Shown here: in pieces, positions 1 through 5,247 of the stretch | Layout: each line of letters begins with the position of its first letter | Position numbering within the stretch: position 1 is the first letter of the stretch | Assembly (NCBI GenBank): GCA_052390035.1 | Contig: JBQTHI010000132.1 | Coordinates: 1-5,558, forward strand | DNA: 5,558 bases | From: JBQTHI01 sp052390035 | Lineage (GTDB): Bacteria > Actinomycetota > Acidimicrobiia > Spongiisociales > ZC4RG35 | Direction of reading: 5' to 3' | The notes under the pieces: generated by a model | The model's database searches: none | What the model saw: only the letters and a program-made list of their open reading frames with translations | What the model was told of the DNA's origin: nothing | Made by a program: the position numbers and the translations under genes

Positions 1-1
1 T

Positions 2-607
2 CTTGCCTCTGCCGGCGAGATAAAGGTCCGCATCACCGCCAAGGCGGCAAGCACCACCGAGGCGGCGAAGCTGATCGCCCCGGTCGAAGAAGAGGTGAGG
101 CGCCGACTACATCCCTCCGTGTTTGGAGCCGACAGTGCGACCATTGAAGTGGTCCTGGCTGACTCACTCTTGGGGCGAGGTTGGACCATCGGGACCGCAG
201 AGTCGGCGACCGGTGGCCTGGTGGCGGCTCGCCTAAGTGAGGTAGCCGGTGCCTCGAGGTATTACCGGGGGTCGGTCGTGGCTTACGCCGGCGACCTCAA
301 GTCGACACTGCTCGCGGTTGGTCATGGGACCCAGGGGTTGGTCAGCGAACCTGTCGCCCTGGCGATGGCGACGGGGGCCCGCTCCCTTCTCGAGGTAGAT
401 GTGGCGGTGGCCGTCACCGGCTCGGCGGGACCCGAGCCGCTGGAGCAACCGGTGGGGACGATGGTTTTCGCAGTCGTCACCCCCGACGGAGCAAGGGCCC
501 GAACCACGAGATATCCCGGGGACCGGGAGCGAATCCGCACCTACGCCGCCACCACCGCTCTTCACCTGGTGCGTCTGGCGGTGACGGGCGAGTGGTGGGT
601 GAACTGA
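2..607 (+). CDS. cinA: CinA family protein, 3' part (middle domain end plus NMN amidohydrolase domain)
   Basis: The frame is open from the first bases of the window, so the gene starts upstream and 201 codons are visible. The first about 35 residues (GEIKVRITAKA, then PVEEEVRRRL) match the end of the CinA middle domain that links the N-terminal MoCF-like pyrophosphatase domain to the C-terminal domain. The C-terminal domain is complete: AESATGG with the probable nucleophile Ser (codon 203-205), then the Tyr (284-286) and Lys (299-301) of VVAYAGDLK, which align with the Ser/Tyr/Lys set of PncC-type nicotinamide-nucleotide amidohydrolases, then GSAGPEP...QPVGTM. In this family the domain hydrolyses NMN to nicotinate mononucleotide and ammonia in the cytoplasm. 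The usual SN after the Tyr is AG here, and the loop between AGP and PVG is shorter and lacks the common GG. The GTG at 95 is internal to the conserved domain and is not the start. The 3' end overlaps thpR, implying co-transcription. Confidence 0.95.
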   Translation, partial: LASAGEIKVRITAKAASTTEAAKLIAPVEEEVRRRLHPSVFGADSATIEVVLADSLLGRGWTIGTAESATGGLVAARLSEVAGASRYYRGSVVAYAGDLKSTLLAVGHGTQGLVSEPVALAMATGARSLLEVDVAVAVTGSAGPEPLEQPVGTMVFAVVTPDGARARTTRYPGDRERIRTYAATTALHLVRLAVTGEWWVN

Positions 608-1140
608 AGCGCCTATTCCTGGCGGTGCCCGTGGCAGACGAAGTCAGGGCAATGCTTGCCAACCATCTTGGATCGCGTCCATTGCCCGGCCGGGCGGTTG
701 TGCCCGACAACTGGCATCTGAGCGTGCGTTTTCTGGGCGGGACGGATCAACTGAGCGAGGAGAAGCTGGTGGCGGCCCTCGATCAAACCGATCTGGGCCG
801 ACCGTTCGATCTGGCCCTCGGCGAGATGGGGGCCTTTCCGAGGCCGGTGAAGGCAACGGTCTTGTGGTTGGCCGTTGCCCAAGGCATGGAGAAACTCTCG
901 GCGCTCAACGAGACGGTCGAGGAGCTCGTTCGCCAGGTTGGGTTCAGCCCGGAAGAGCGACCGTTTGCGGCTCATCTGACTCTCAGCCGCATTCGCCCTG
1001 ACCAGGATGTGCGGCCGGTGATCAACTCTTATGAGCCTCTGCCATTTCGATGGACGGCAACCCGGCTGGTCCTCTACCAGAGCCACCTGGGCAGGGGCGG
1101 AGCCGTCTACGAGGCGCTGGAAAGCTTCGACCTTGGCTGA
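592..1140 (+). CDS. thpR: RNA 2',3'-cyclic phosphodiesterase (ThpR/LigT family)
   Basis: A 2H-phosphoesterase of about 182 residues, the normal length for the family. It opens with a KRLFLAVPV strand and carries two H-x-T/S motifs: H42-L-S44 in NWHLSVRFLG and H128-L-T130 in AAHLTLSRI. These histidines form the two-His active site that opens RNA 2',3'-cyclic phosphates to 2'-phosphates; E. coli LigT can also join tRNA halves in vitro by 2'-5' linkage. The physiological substrate is unknown across the family. The first motif has Ser where Thr is most common, a tolerated change. No signal peptide or membrane segment is seen, so it should be cytoplasmic. The start is uncertain: GTG 592 and GTG 595 lie inside cinA (overlap 16 or 13 nt), while CTG 604 would give the more typical MKRLFLAV N-terminus. 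No clear ribosome binding site decides this. Expression is probably coupled to cinA. Confidence 0.92.
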   Translation: MVGELKRLFLAVPVADEVRAMLANHLGSRPLPGRAVVPDNWHLSVRFLGGTDQLSEEKLVAALDQTDLGRPFDLALGEMGAFPRPVKATVLWLAVAQGMEKLSALNETVEELVRQVGFSPEERPFAAHLTLSRIRPDQDVRPVINSYEPLPFRWTATRLVLYQSHLGRGGAVYEALESFDLG

Positions 1141-1162
1141 ATCGAGTCGAGAATCCTCGCGC

Positions 1163-1176
1163 CGAACGTCTGTTCG
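1163..1176. promoter_or_regulatory. LexA operator (SOS box) of recA
   Basis: CGAACGTCTGTTCG is a perfect dyad, CGAAC-N4-GTTCG. It matches the LexA/DinR box of Bacillota and Actinomycetota (core GAAC-N4-GTTC) and not the E. coli CTGT-N8-ACAG form. It lies 22 bp after the thpR stop and 79 bp before the recA ATG, just upstream of a possible -10 hexamer, where bound LexA would block RNA polymerase. Damage-induced RecA filaments promote LexA self-cleavage, which would release this promoter. It is the only such full dyad I noticed in the window. Confidence 0.92.
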
Positions 1177-1178
1177 TG

Positions 1179-1184
1179 TATGCT
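1179..1184 (+). promoter_or_regulatory. Possible -10 element of the recA promoter
   Basis: TATGCT starts 2 bp after the SOS box and matches TATAAT at four of six positions, including the first T-A and the last T. Initiation would fall near 1190, giving a leader of about 65 nt to the ATG at 1256. I find no good -35 hexamer 16-18 bp upstream, which is common for actinobacterial promoters. The assignment rests mainly on its position beside the LexA site. Confidence 0.45.
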
Positions 1185-1196
1185 GATCTGAGTCAC

Positions 1197-1258
1197 AAGG
1201 GTGTTATTTGTCGGTGGGAGGCCGTAGATTCGATCTGACGCGACAGCCAAAAGGAATG
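1197..1258 (+). promoter_or_regulatory. recA translation start region, ambiguous start codon
   Basis: Three in-frame starts compete. ATG 1256 gives MSEKKERDVERDKALDMAVSQ, which fits the usual RecA N-terminus, but its only purine run (AAAAGGA, ending at 1255) abuts the ATG with no spacer. TTG 1208 has AAGGG (1197-1201) at a normal 6-nt distance and would add 16 residues (beginning MSVGGRRFDL) unlike any RecA I know. GTG 1214 lies between them with no better site. GGGAGG at 1216-1221 is Shine-Dalgarno-like but is 34 nt from the ATG. I prefer the ATG on protein similarity. Confidence 0.5.
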
Positions 1259-3397
1259 TCTGAAAAGAAGGAGCGGGACGTGGAGCGGGACAAGGCACTC
1301 GATATGGCGGTTTCACAGATCCATCGCCAGTTCGGCAAGGGCTCGATCATGAAGATGGGCGATGTCGCCGATCGCAAGATCGAGGTGATCTCCACCGGTG
1401 CCCTCGCCCTCGACCTGGCACTTGGCGTCGGCGGGGTTCCCCGGGGCCGGGTGGTTGAGCTATACGGCAACGAAGCCTCCGGAAAGACCACTCTCGCCCT
1501 GCACATCGTGGCCGAGGCCCAGCGCAACGGCGGCATCGCCGCTTTCATCGATGCCGAACATGCCCTTGACCCCGGCTACGCCAAGGGCATCGGGGTCGAC
1601 ATCGACGAGTTGTTGATCTCCCAGCCCGACACCGGTGAGCAAGCCCTCGAGATTGCCGACATGCTGATCCGCTCCGGTGCCCTCGATGTGGTGGTGATCG
1701 ATTCGGTGGCGGCATTGGTGCCGAAGGCCGAGATCGACGGTGAGATGGGCGACGCCCACGTCGGGCTGCAGGCCCGGCTGATGTCGCAGGCGCTGCGCAA
1801 GCTCACCGGCAGTCTCAGCCGGTCGCGGACCACCGCCATCTTCATCAACCAACTCCGGGAGAAAATAGGGGTGATGTTCGGCTGCTTGACGTACGGCACC
1901 AGAGTGACACTGGCCGATGGCAGTCAGGAGAAGATCGGCAAGATTGTCAACCAGCGGATGCCGGTCGAAGCCTTGTCGTATGACTTTGCCAGCGGCGAGG
2001 TCGTCCCCCGCAAGGTCATCAATTGGTTCGACAACGGACCCACGGACGAATTTCTCCAGATAACCGTGGCCAAACCCGGCGGGAACGGTAAAGCCCAGAT
2101 CGGCGTCACCGCCAACCACAAGGTAATGACGCCATCCGGATGGAAAGAGGCAGGCGAACTGAAAGTAGGGGACCGCGTTCTCGAGACGACTTCGAGTTAC
2201 CTATCTGAGTTTCAGTGGGAGGTGGTGCGCGGCTCGCTGTTGGGCGATGGTGCCCTATCGATGGCCAAGAATGGCTATTCGGCGAGGTTCAGGTGGGGAC
2301 GCGGAGCCCGCCAGATCGAATACGCCGACTGGAAGGCGTCGCTCTTCGCCAATATCTCGATAAGCCGTTCCACCAACTCCCAGGGTGCGGTCTTCTATGA
2401 ACTTCCCCCTTTGATCGAGTTGGCATCTTTACGCAAGGCGTTATATGTCGAAGGTAAGAAGGCGCCCAGCGACAATTTCCTGAAACAGTTGACGCCGCTA
2501 TCCCTCGCCATCTGGTACCTGGACAATGCCAATTTCACGATCCGGTCGAAGGGCATGCAGGCCCGAACCCGGGGAGGCAGTGGCCGCGTCCAAATCCGCG
2601 TTGAGGAGATGACCCCCGAGACGAGAGAACGGCTCCAGGCATATCTATGTGATACGTGGGGAATCAATAGCCGGCTTTACACCGTTGGAAGTGCTGGCAC
2701 GGCAGTGTTGGTCTTCGATCGCGCATCTACCGATCGGTTGCAAGAACTGATAGCACCCTATGTGCATCCATCAATGTCTTACAAGCTGTTGTCCCGCTTC
2801 CAGGGTCGTTTTGATGTGATACCCCGGTTTACAGCAATGCGTTATGAGCTTGATGCCTTCCCGATCGTTGATATTCACCAAAAGCCCCGGACCAGGTCGA
2901 TGCATCGCTTTGATCTGGAAGTGGAAGGAAGCCACAACTACTTCGCCGACGGGGTGATGGTTCACAACTCACCTGAGACGACGCCCGGTGGCCGTGCACT
3001 CAAGTTCTATTCCACCATCCGTATGGAGGTTCGCCGGGTGGAGACCATCAAGGACGGGGCCGAAAGCGTCGGCAACAGGGTGCGCGTGAAGGTGACGAAG
3101 AACAAGGTTTCGCCGCCTTTCAGGCAGTGTGAATTCGACATTGTGTTTGGTGAAGGCATATCCCGAGAGGGAAGCCTGCTCGACGTGGCGGTCGACCAGG
3201 GAGTCGTCAAGAAGAGTGGGGCATGGTTCACCTTTGACGACGACCAGCTCGGACAAGGACGGGAGAACGCCAAACGTTTTCTCCGTGAAAATCCGGAGGT
3301 GGCGGTTCAGCTCCAGGCCAAGGTCTATGAGCTGGTCGGGATGGGCTCGACCAGGGTACGGCCGGCCGATCGGGAGTCGGTCGAGGCCGAAGAGTGA
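1256..3397 (+). CDS. recA: RecA recombinase precursor, interrupted by an in-frame intein
   Basis: The precursor is 713 residues; removing the 362-residue intein leaves a 351-residue RecA, a normal length. Visible landmarks are QFGKGSIMKMGD near the N-terminus, Walker A GNEASGKT (residues 71-78; most RecAs read GPESSGKT), Walker B LDVVVIDS (143-150), the switch glutamine Q199 in FINQLREKIGVMFG, and after the intein SPETTPGGRALKFY (loop L2), then KNKVSPPF and a short acidic tail. RecA forms filaments on single-stranded DNA, performs strand exchange and stimulates LexA self-cleavage. The intein splits loop L2 at its N-terminal end, so unspliced precursor should not bind DNA normally. The site used by the M. 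tuberculosis RecA intein (KNK/SPPF) is empty here. An SOS box lies upstream, and recX does not follow. Hand-counted GC falls from about 66% in the N-extein (1441-1860) to about 57% in the C-extein (3001-3300). Confidence 0.98.
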   Translation: MSEKKERDVERDKALDMAVSQIHRQFGKGSIMKMGDVADRKIEVISTGALALDLALGVGGVPRGRVVELYGNEASGKTTLALHIVAEAQRNGGIAAFIDAEHALDPGYAKGIGVDIDELLISQPDTGEQALEIADMLIRSGALDVVVIDSVAALVPKAEIDGEMGDAHVGLQARLMSQALRKLTGSLSRSRTTAIFINQLREKIGVMFGCLTYGTRVTLADGSQEKIGKIVNQRMPVEALSYDFASGEVVPRKVINWFDNGPTDEFLQITVAKPGGNGKAQIGVTANHKVMTPSGWKEAGELKVGDRVLETTSSYLSEFQWEVVRGSLLGDGALSMAKNGYSARFRWGRGARQIEYADWKASLFANISISRSTNSQGAVFYELPPLIELASLRKALYVEGKKAPSDNFLKQLTPLSLAIWYLDNANFTIRSKGMQARTRGGSGRVQIRVEEMTPETRERLQAYLCDTWGINSRLYTVGSAGTAVLVFDRASTDRLQELIAPYVHPSMSYKLLSRFQGRFDVIPRFTAMRYELDAFPIVDIHQKPRTRSMHRFDLEVEGSHNYFADGVMVHNSPETTPGGRALKFYSTIRMEVRRVETIKDGAESVGNRVRVKVTKNKVSPPFRQCEFDIVFGEGISREGSLLDVAVDQGVVKKSGAWFTFDDDQLGQGRENAKRFLRENPEVAVQLQAKVYELVGMGSTRVRPADRESVEAEE
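1883..2968 (+). mobile_element. RecA intein, M. leprae-type insertion site, with LAGLIDADG endonuclease domain
   Basis: The reading frame stays open while the highly conserved GVMFG-SPETTPGG string is split by 362 residues. The insert begins with Cys1 (1883-1885, CLTYGTRVTLADG, block A) and ends with VMVHN: His361 and Asn362 (2966-2968), followed by Ser+1 (2969-2971). Block B is T76-A-N-H79 followed by SGWKEAGELKVGDRV, and block F is RFDLEVEGSHNYFADG. All residues expected for class 1 splicing (Cys1, block B Thr/His, penultimate His, terminal Asn, Ser+1) are present, so autocatalytic excision and ligation of RecA is expected. From memory the insertion site, length (about 365 there) and several strings (TRVTLADGS, EKIGKIVN, SHNYFADGVMVHN-like end) closely resemble the M. 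leprae RecA intein, while the M. tuberculosis one sits elsewhere. GC in several blocks is 45-53%, well below the N-extein. Confidence 0.97.
2225..2530 (+). other. LAGLIDADG homing endonuclease core within the intein, second motif degenerate
   Basis: This spans the two dodecapeptide helices of the endonuclease domain; the domain itself extends somewhat further on both sides. The first motif, VRGSLLGDG (intein residues 115-123, bases 2225-2251), has the expected acid at position 8 (Asp122) and the closing Gly. The second, LAIWYLDNA (intein 208-216, bases 2504-2530), has Asn215 at the position-8 acid and Ala216 instead of Gly; the usual form is LAIWYxDDG. The codons GAC AAT GCC leave no ambiguity. 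LAGLIDADG enzymes use one acid from each motif to cut the two DNA strands, so loss of one predicts absent or strand-specific cleavage. The downstream conserved text (SGRVQIRVEEMT, then LCDTWG) is otherwise intact, with no frameshift or stop. Confidence 0.85.
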
Positions 3398-3585
3398 CCG
3401 TTTCCCCGACATGTTGAGCCGGATCGTTGAGTTTCGCGCTCTGATCAGGGTTCAAGTGGAGTAGGATCCGAGATACACGCAAAAACCAATTCTGAAATTG
3501 TGAGTCGTTCTTACCTTCACCTCGATCGATCCAGAGGCCTCAACCGCCGCTGATCCGCTAGCCGCCAGGGCTGTTCTGAATTGAT

Positions 3586-3605
3586 CGGGTTGATGGGGCA
3601 ACCCG
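3586..3605 (+). other. Hairpin 1 in the rny leader
   Basis: CGGGTTG (3586-3592) and CAACCCG (3599-3605) form a perfect 7-bp stem around a 6-nt loop ATGGGG. No T run follows, so it is not a standard intrinsic terminator. It sits 78 bp before the rny start and 11 nt before a second hairpin. A role in rny mRNA stability or processing is only an inference. Confidence 0.55.
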
Positions 3606-3616
3606 GATTGGCTTGT

Positions 3617-3644
3617 GTGCCGGGCCCGGATGCGGGGCCGGCAC
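3617..3644 (+). other. Hairpin 2 in the rny leader
   Basis: GTGCCGGGCCC (3617-3627) pairs with GGGGCCGGCAC (3634-3644): ten base pairs with one internal G-G mismatch (3624/3637) and a 6-nt loop GGATGC. It ends 38 bp before the rny ATG, leaving the ribosome binding site free. The following bases are CGCCATAGGGGG, with no T tract, so termination is unlikely. It may be a structured 5' UTR element of rny or a transcript barrier after recA. Confidence 0.6.
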
Positions 3645-3669
3645 CGCCATAGGGGGAGAGCGATCCGCT

Positions 3670-3679
3670 GGAAGGTGAT
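3670..3679 (+). promoter_or_regulatory. rny: Ribosome binding site of rny
   Basis: GGAAGGTGAT shares AGGTGAT with the full anti-Shine-Dalgarno complement, and the GGAAGG core lies 7 nt before ATG 3683. It is the clearest ribosome binding site in the window and fixes the rny start. Confidence 0.75.
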
Positions 3680-3682
3680 GGC

Positions 3683-5218
3683 ATGGACGGCATCTGGATC
3701 GCAGTGATAACCATCGGGGTAGCGCTTGCCGGGGCGGTCGGATACCTATTGGCCAAGAACCGCAATGGCGCCGTACATCGCATCGACTTGACCGATGGCG
3801 ACCCGGTTGCCACCGCTCGGCTCGAAGCCCAGCGGATACTGAGTAGAGCCGACGATGAGGGAAGGGCGATCGCCGAGGCCTACCGCCAGCGCGAGGCCGC
3901 CACTCTCGAACACCGCCACGTTGAAATCGAAGCCAGCGAAACCCGACTCGCACAACGAGAGCAGACGCTCGAGCAGCGCGCGGCCAACCTCTCCCAGCGC
4001 GAACAGCTTCTGGTGCAGCGGGAGTCCGATGTCACCGGCCGCCAGTTGGAACTCGATCAGCTCAAGGAGACGGCCCGTGCCGAGTTGGAGCGGATCTCCG
4101 GAGTCGATGGGAAAGCCGCCAAAGAGGAGTTGCTCGCCCAGGTCGAACACGACGGACGTCGCTCGGCGATGATCCTGGTGCGCGATCTCGAAGCGAAGGC
4201 CCGGGAGGAGGCCGATCGGCGGGCACGGCGCATCTTGGCCACCGCCATCCAGCGCCTATCGTCCGAAGTTGTCACCGAGACCACGGTGTCGGTGGTACCG
4301 CTTCCCTCCGATGACATGAAAGGCCGGATCATCGGACGGGAAGGTCGGAATATCCGCACTCTGGAATCGGTGACCGGGGTCAACCTGATCGTCGACGACA
4401 CTCCGGAGTCGGTCTCGGTTGCATCGTTTGACCCTGTTCGCCGCGAGATCGCCCGGATCACCCTCGAGAAACTGGTGGCCGACGGCCGCATCCATCCCGC
4501 CTCGATCGAGGAGGCGTTCGAGAAGGCGAGGACCGAGGTCGAGCAATCGATTCGCGACGCCGGTGAGTGGGCCCTACTCGAGGTCGGGCTGTCGAAAATG
4601 CATCCCGAGTTGGTGGTGCTGCTCGGACGCCTCAAGTACCGGACCAGCTACGGCCAGAACGTCCTCAACCATCTGGTCGAGTCGGCGCATATCGGTTCGA
4701 TGCTCGCCAGTGAACTGGGTATCGATCCCTCCGCGATCAAGCGGTCGGCGTTGCTGCACGACATCGGCAAGGCGGTGACCCATGAAGTGGAAGGTTCTCA
4801 CGCCCTGATCGGAGCAGAGATTGCTCGCCGGTTTGGTGAAGATGCCGCCGTGGTGCACGGGATTGAAGCGCATCACAATGAGGTCGAGCCTCGCAGCCTG
4901 CTGGCGGTGCTGGTCCAGGCGGCCGATGCCGTCTCGGCAGCGCGGCCTGGTGCAAGGCGGGAGGCTCTCGAGTCGTATGTGCGACGCCTGGAAAAACTGG
5001 AGTCGCTCGCCCTGGAGTTCGCCGGTGTCAAGCAGGTGTTCGCCATGCAGGCTGGTCGCGAGGTCAGGGTCGTGGTCGATCCTGGGCAGGTCGACGATCT
5101 GGCAGCGGGCGACCTGGCACGAAAGATCGCCCGGAAGCTGGAGGAGGATCTCCAATATCCCGGCCAGATTCAAGTGACCGTGATCAGGGAGTTCCGAGCC
5201 GTCGATCATGCCCGCTGA
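3683..5218 (+). CDS. rny: Ribonuclease Y
   Basis: A complete 511-residue RNase Y, the usual length (about 510-520). In order: one N-terminal membrane helix (about residues 4-24, IWIAVITIGVALAGAVGYLL); a long charged coiled coil (about 40-190) rich in Q-R-E heptad-like units; a KH RNA-binding domain with KGRIIGREGRN (213-223); and an HD domain with H330 (VLNHLVE), H359-D360 (LLHDIGK), H397-H398 (EAHHNEVEP) and a later AADAVSAARPGARRE segment. The C-terminal block (YPGQIQVTVIRE) is also intact. The enzyme is a membrane-tethered endoribonuclease that starts mRNA decay in bacteria lacking RNase E or alongside it. All metal-binding residues expected for the HD fold are seen; HHN replaces the common HHG. 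It follows recA by 285 bp with its own strong ribosome binding site, so it may have its own promoter. miaB follows after 29 bp, suggesting one transcript. Confidence 0.98.
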   Translation: MDGIWIAVITIGVALAGAVGYLLAKNRNGAVHRIDLTDGDPVATARLEAQRILSRADDEGRAIAEAYRQREAATLEHRHVEIEASETRLAQREQTLEQRAANLSQREQLLVQRESDVTGRQLELDQLKETARAELERISGVDGKAAKEELLAQVEHDGRRSAMILVRDLEAKAREEADRRARRILATAIQRLSSEVVTETTVSVVPLPSDDMKGRIIGREGRNIRTLESVTGVNLIVDDTPESVSVASFDPVRREIARITLEKLVADGRIHPASIEEAFEKARTEVEQSIRDAGEWALLEVGLSKMHPELVVLLGRLKYRTSYGQNVLNHLVESAHIGSMLASELGIDPSAIKRSALLHDIGKAVTHEVEGSHALIGAEIARRFGEDAAVVHGIEAHHNEVEPRSLLAVLVQAADAVSAARPGARREALESYVRRLEKLESLALEFAGVKQVFAMQAGREVRVVVDPGQVDDLAAGDLARKIARKLEEDLQYPGQIQVTVIREFRAVDHAR

Positions 5219-5247
5219 AACCGGCCAACCAACTTGGCAGAATGTTG

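Larger units (their letters stand above)
3398..3682 (+). other. recA-rny intergenic region, no gene found
   Basis: The 285 bp hold no convincing coding sequence on either strand. recX, the RecA regulator that often follows recA in actinobacteria, is absent, and I see no recX-like fragment. The middle part is relatively AT-rich (3481-3540 is about 45% GC by hand count), as expected for a promoter region. TAGGAT at 3462-3467 could be a -10 element, but no -35 supports it. No hairpin followed by a T run is seen, so no factor-independent terminator of recA can be called. The last 100 bp contain two GC-rich hairpins, described separately. Confidence 0.8.

Noticed and set aside
95..607. A free-standing CinA C-terminal-domain protein starting at GTG 95
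   Set aside because: The frame is open to the window start and the residues before position 95 read as the CinA middle domain (GEIKVRITAKA), so the gene is a longer CinA cut by the window edge.
1460..2119. 219-codon reading frame on the minus strand across recA
   Set aside because: It lies opposite highly conserved RecA coding sequence and the intein, resembles no family I know, and is a typical shadow of GC-rich codon bias.
1883..2968. A separate gene inserted in recA, or a split recA
   Set aside because: The frame is continuous on both sides, with block A, B, F and G splicing motifs exactly at the junctions, so it is an intein rather than an independent gene.
3076..3129. A second intein at the M. 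tuberculosis RecA site (KNK/SPPF)
   Set aside because: The sequence reads KNKVSPPF without interruption.
3411..3464. Small + strand reading frame of 17 codons after recA (MLSRIVEFRA...)
   Set aside because: No ribosome binding site and no recognisable features; too short to support.
3441..3467. rny promoter with -10 TAGGAT
   Set aside because: No acceptable -35 element at the right spacing, so it is mentioned only as a possibility in the intergenic entry.
3617..3644. Intrinsic terminator of recA
   Set aside because: The stem is strong, but no T run follows and it lies 220 bp after the recA stop, close to the rny start.
4574..5209. 211-codon reading frame on the minus strand across rny
   Set aside because: It is opposite the conserved HD and C-terminal regions of RNase Y, with no recognisable domain.
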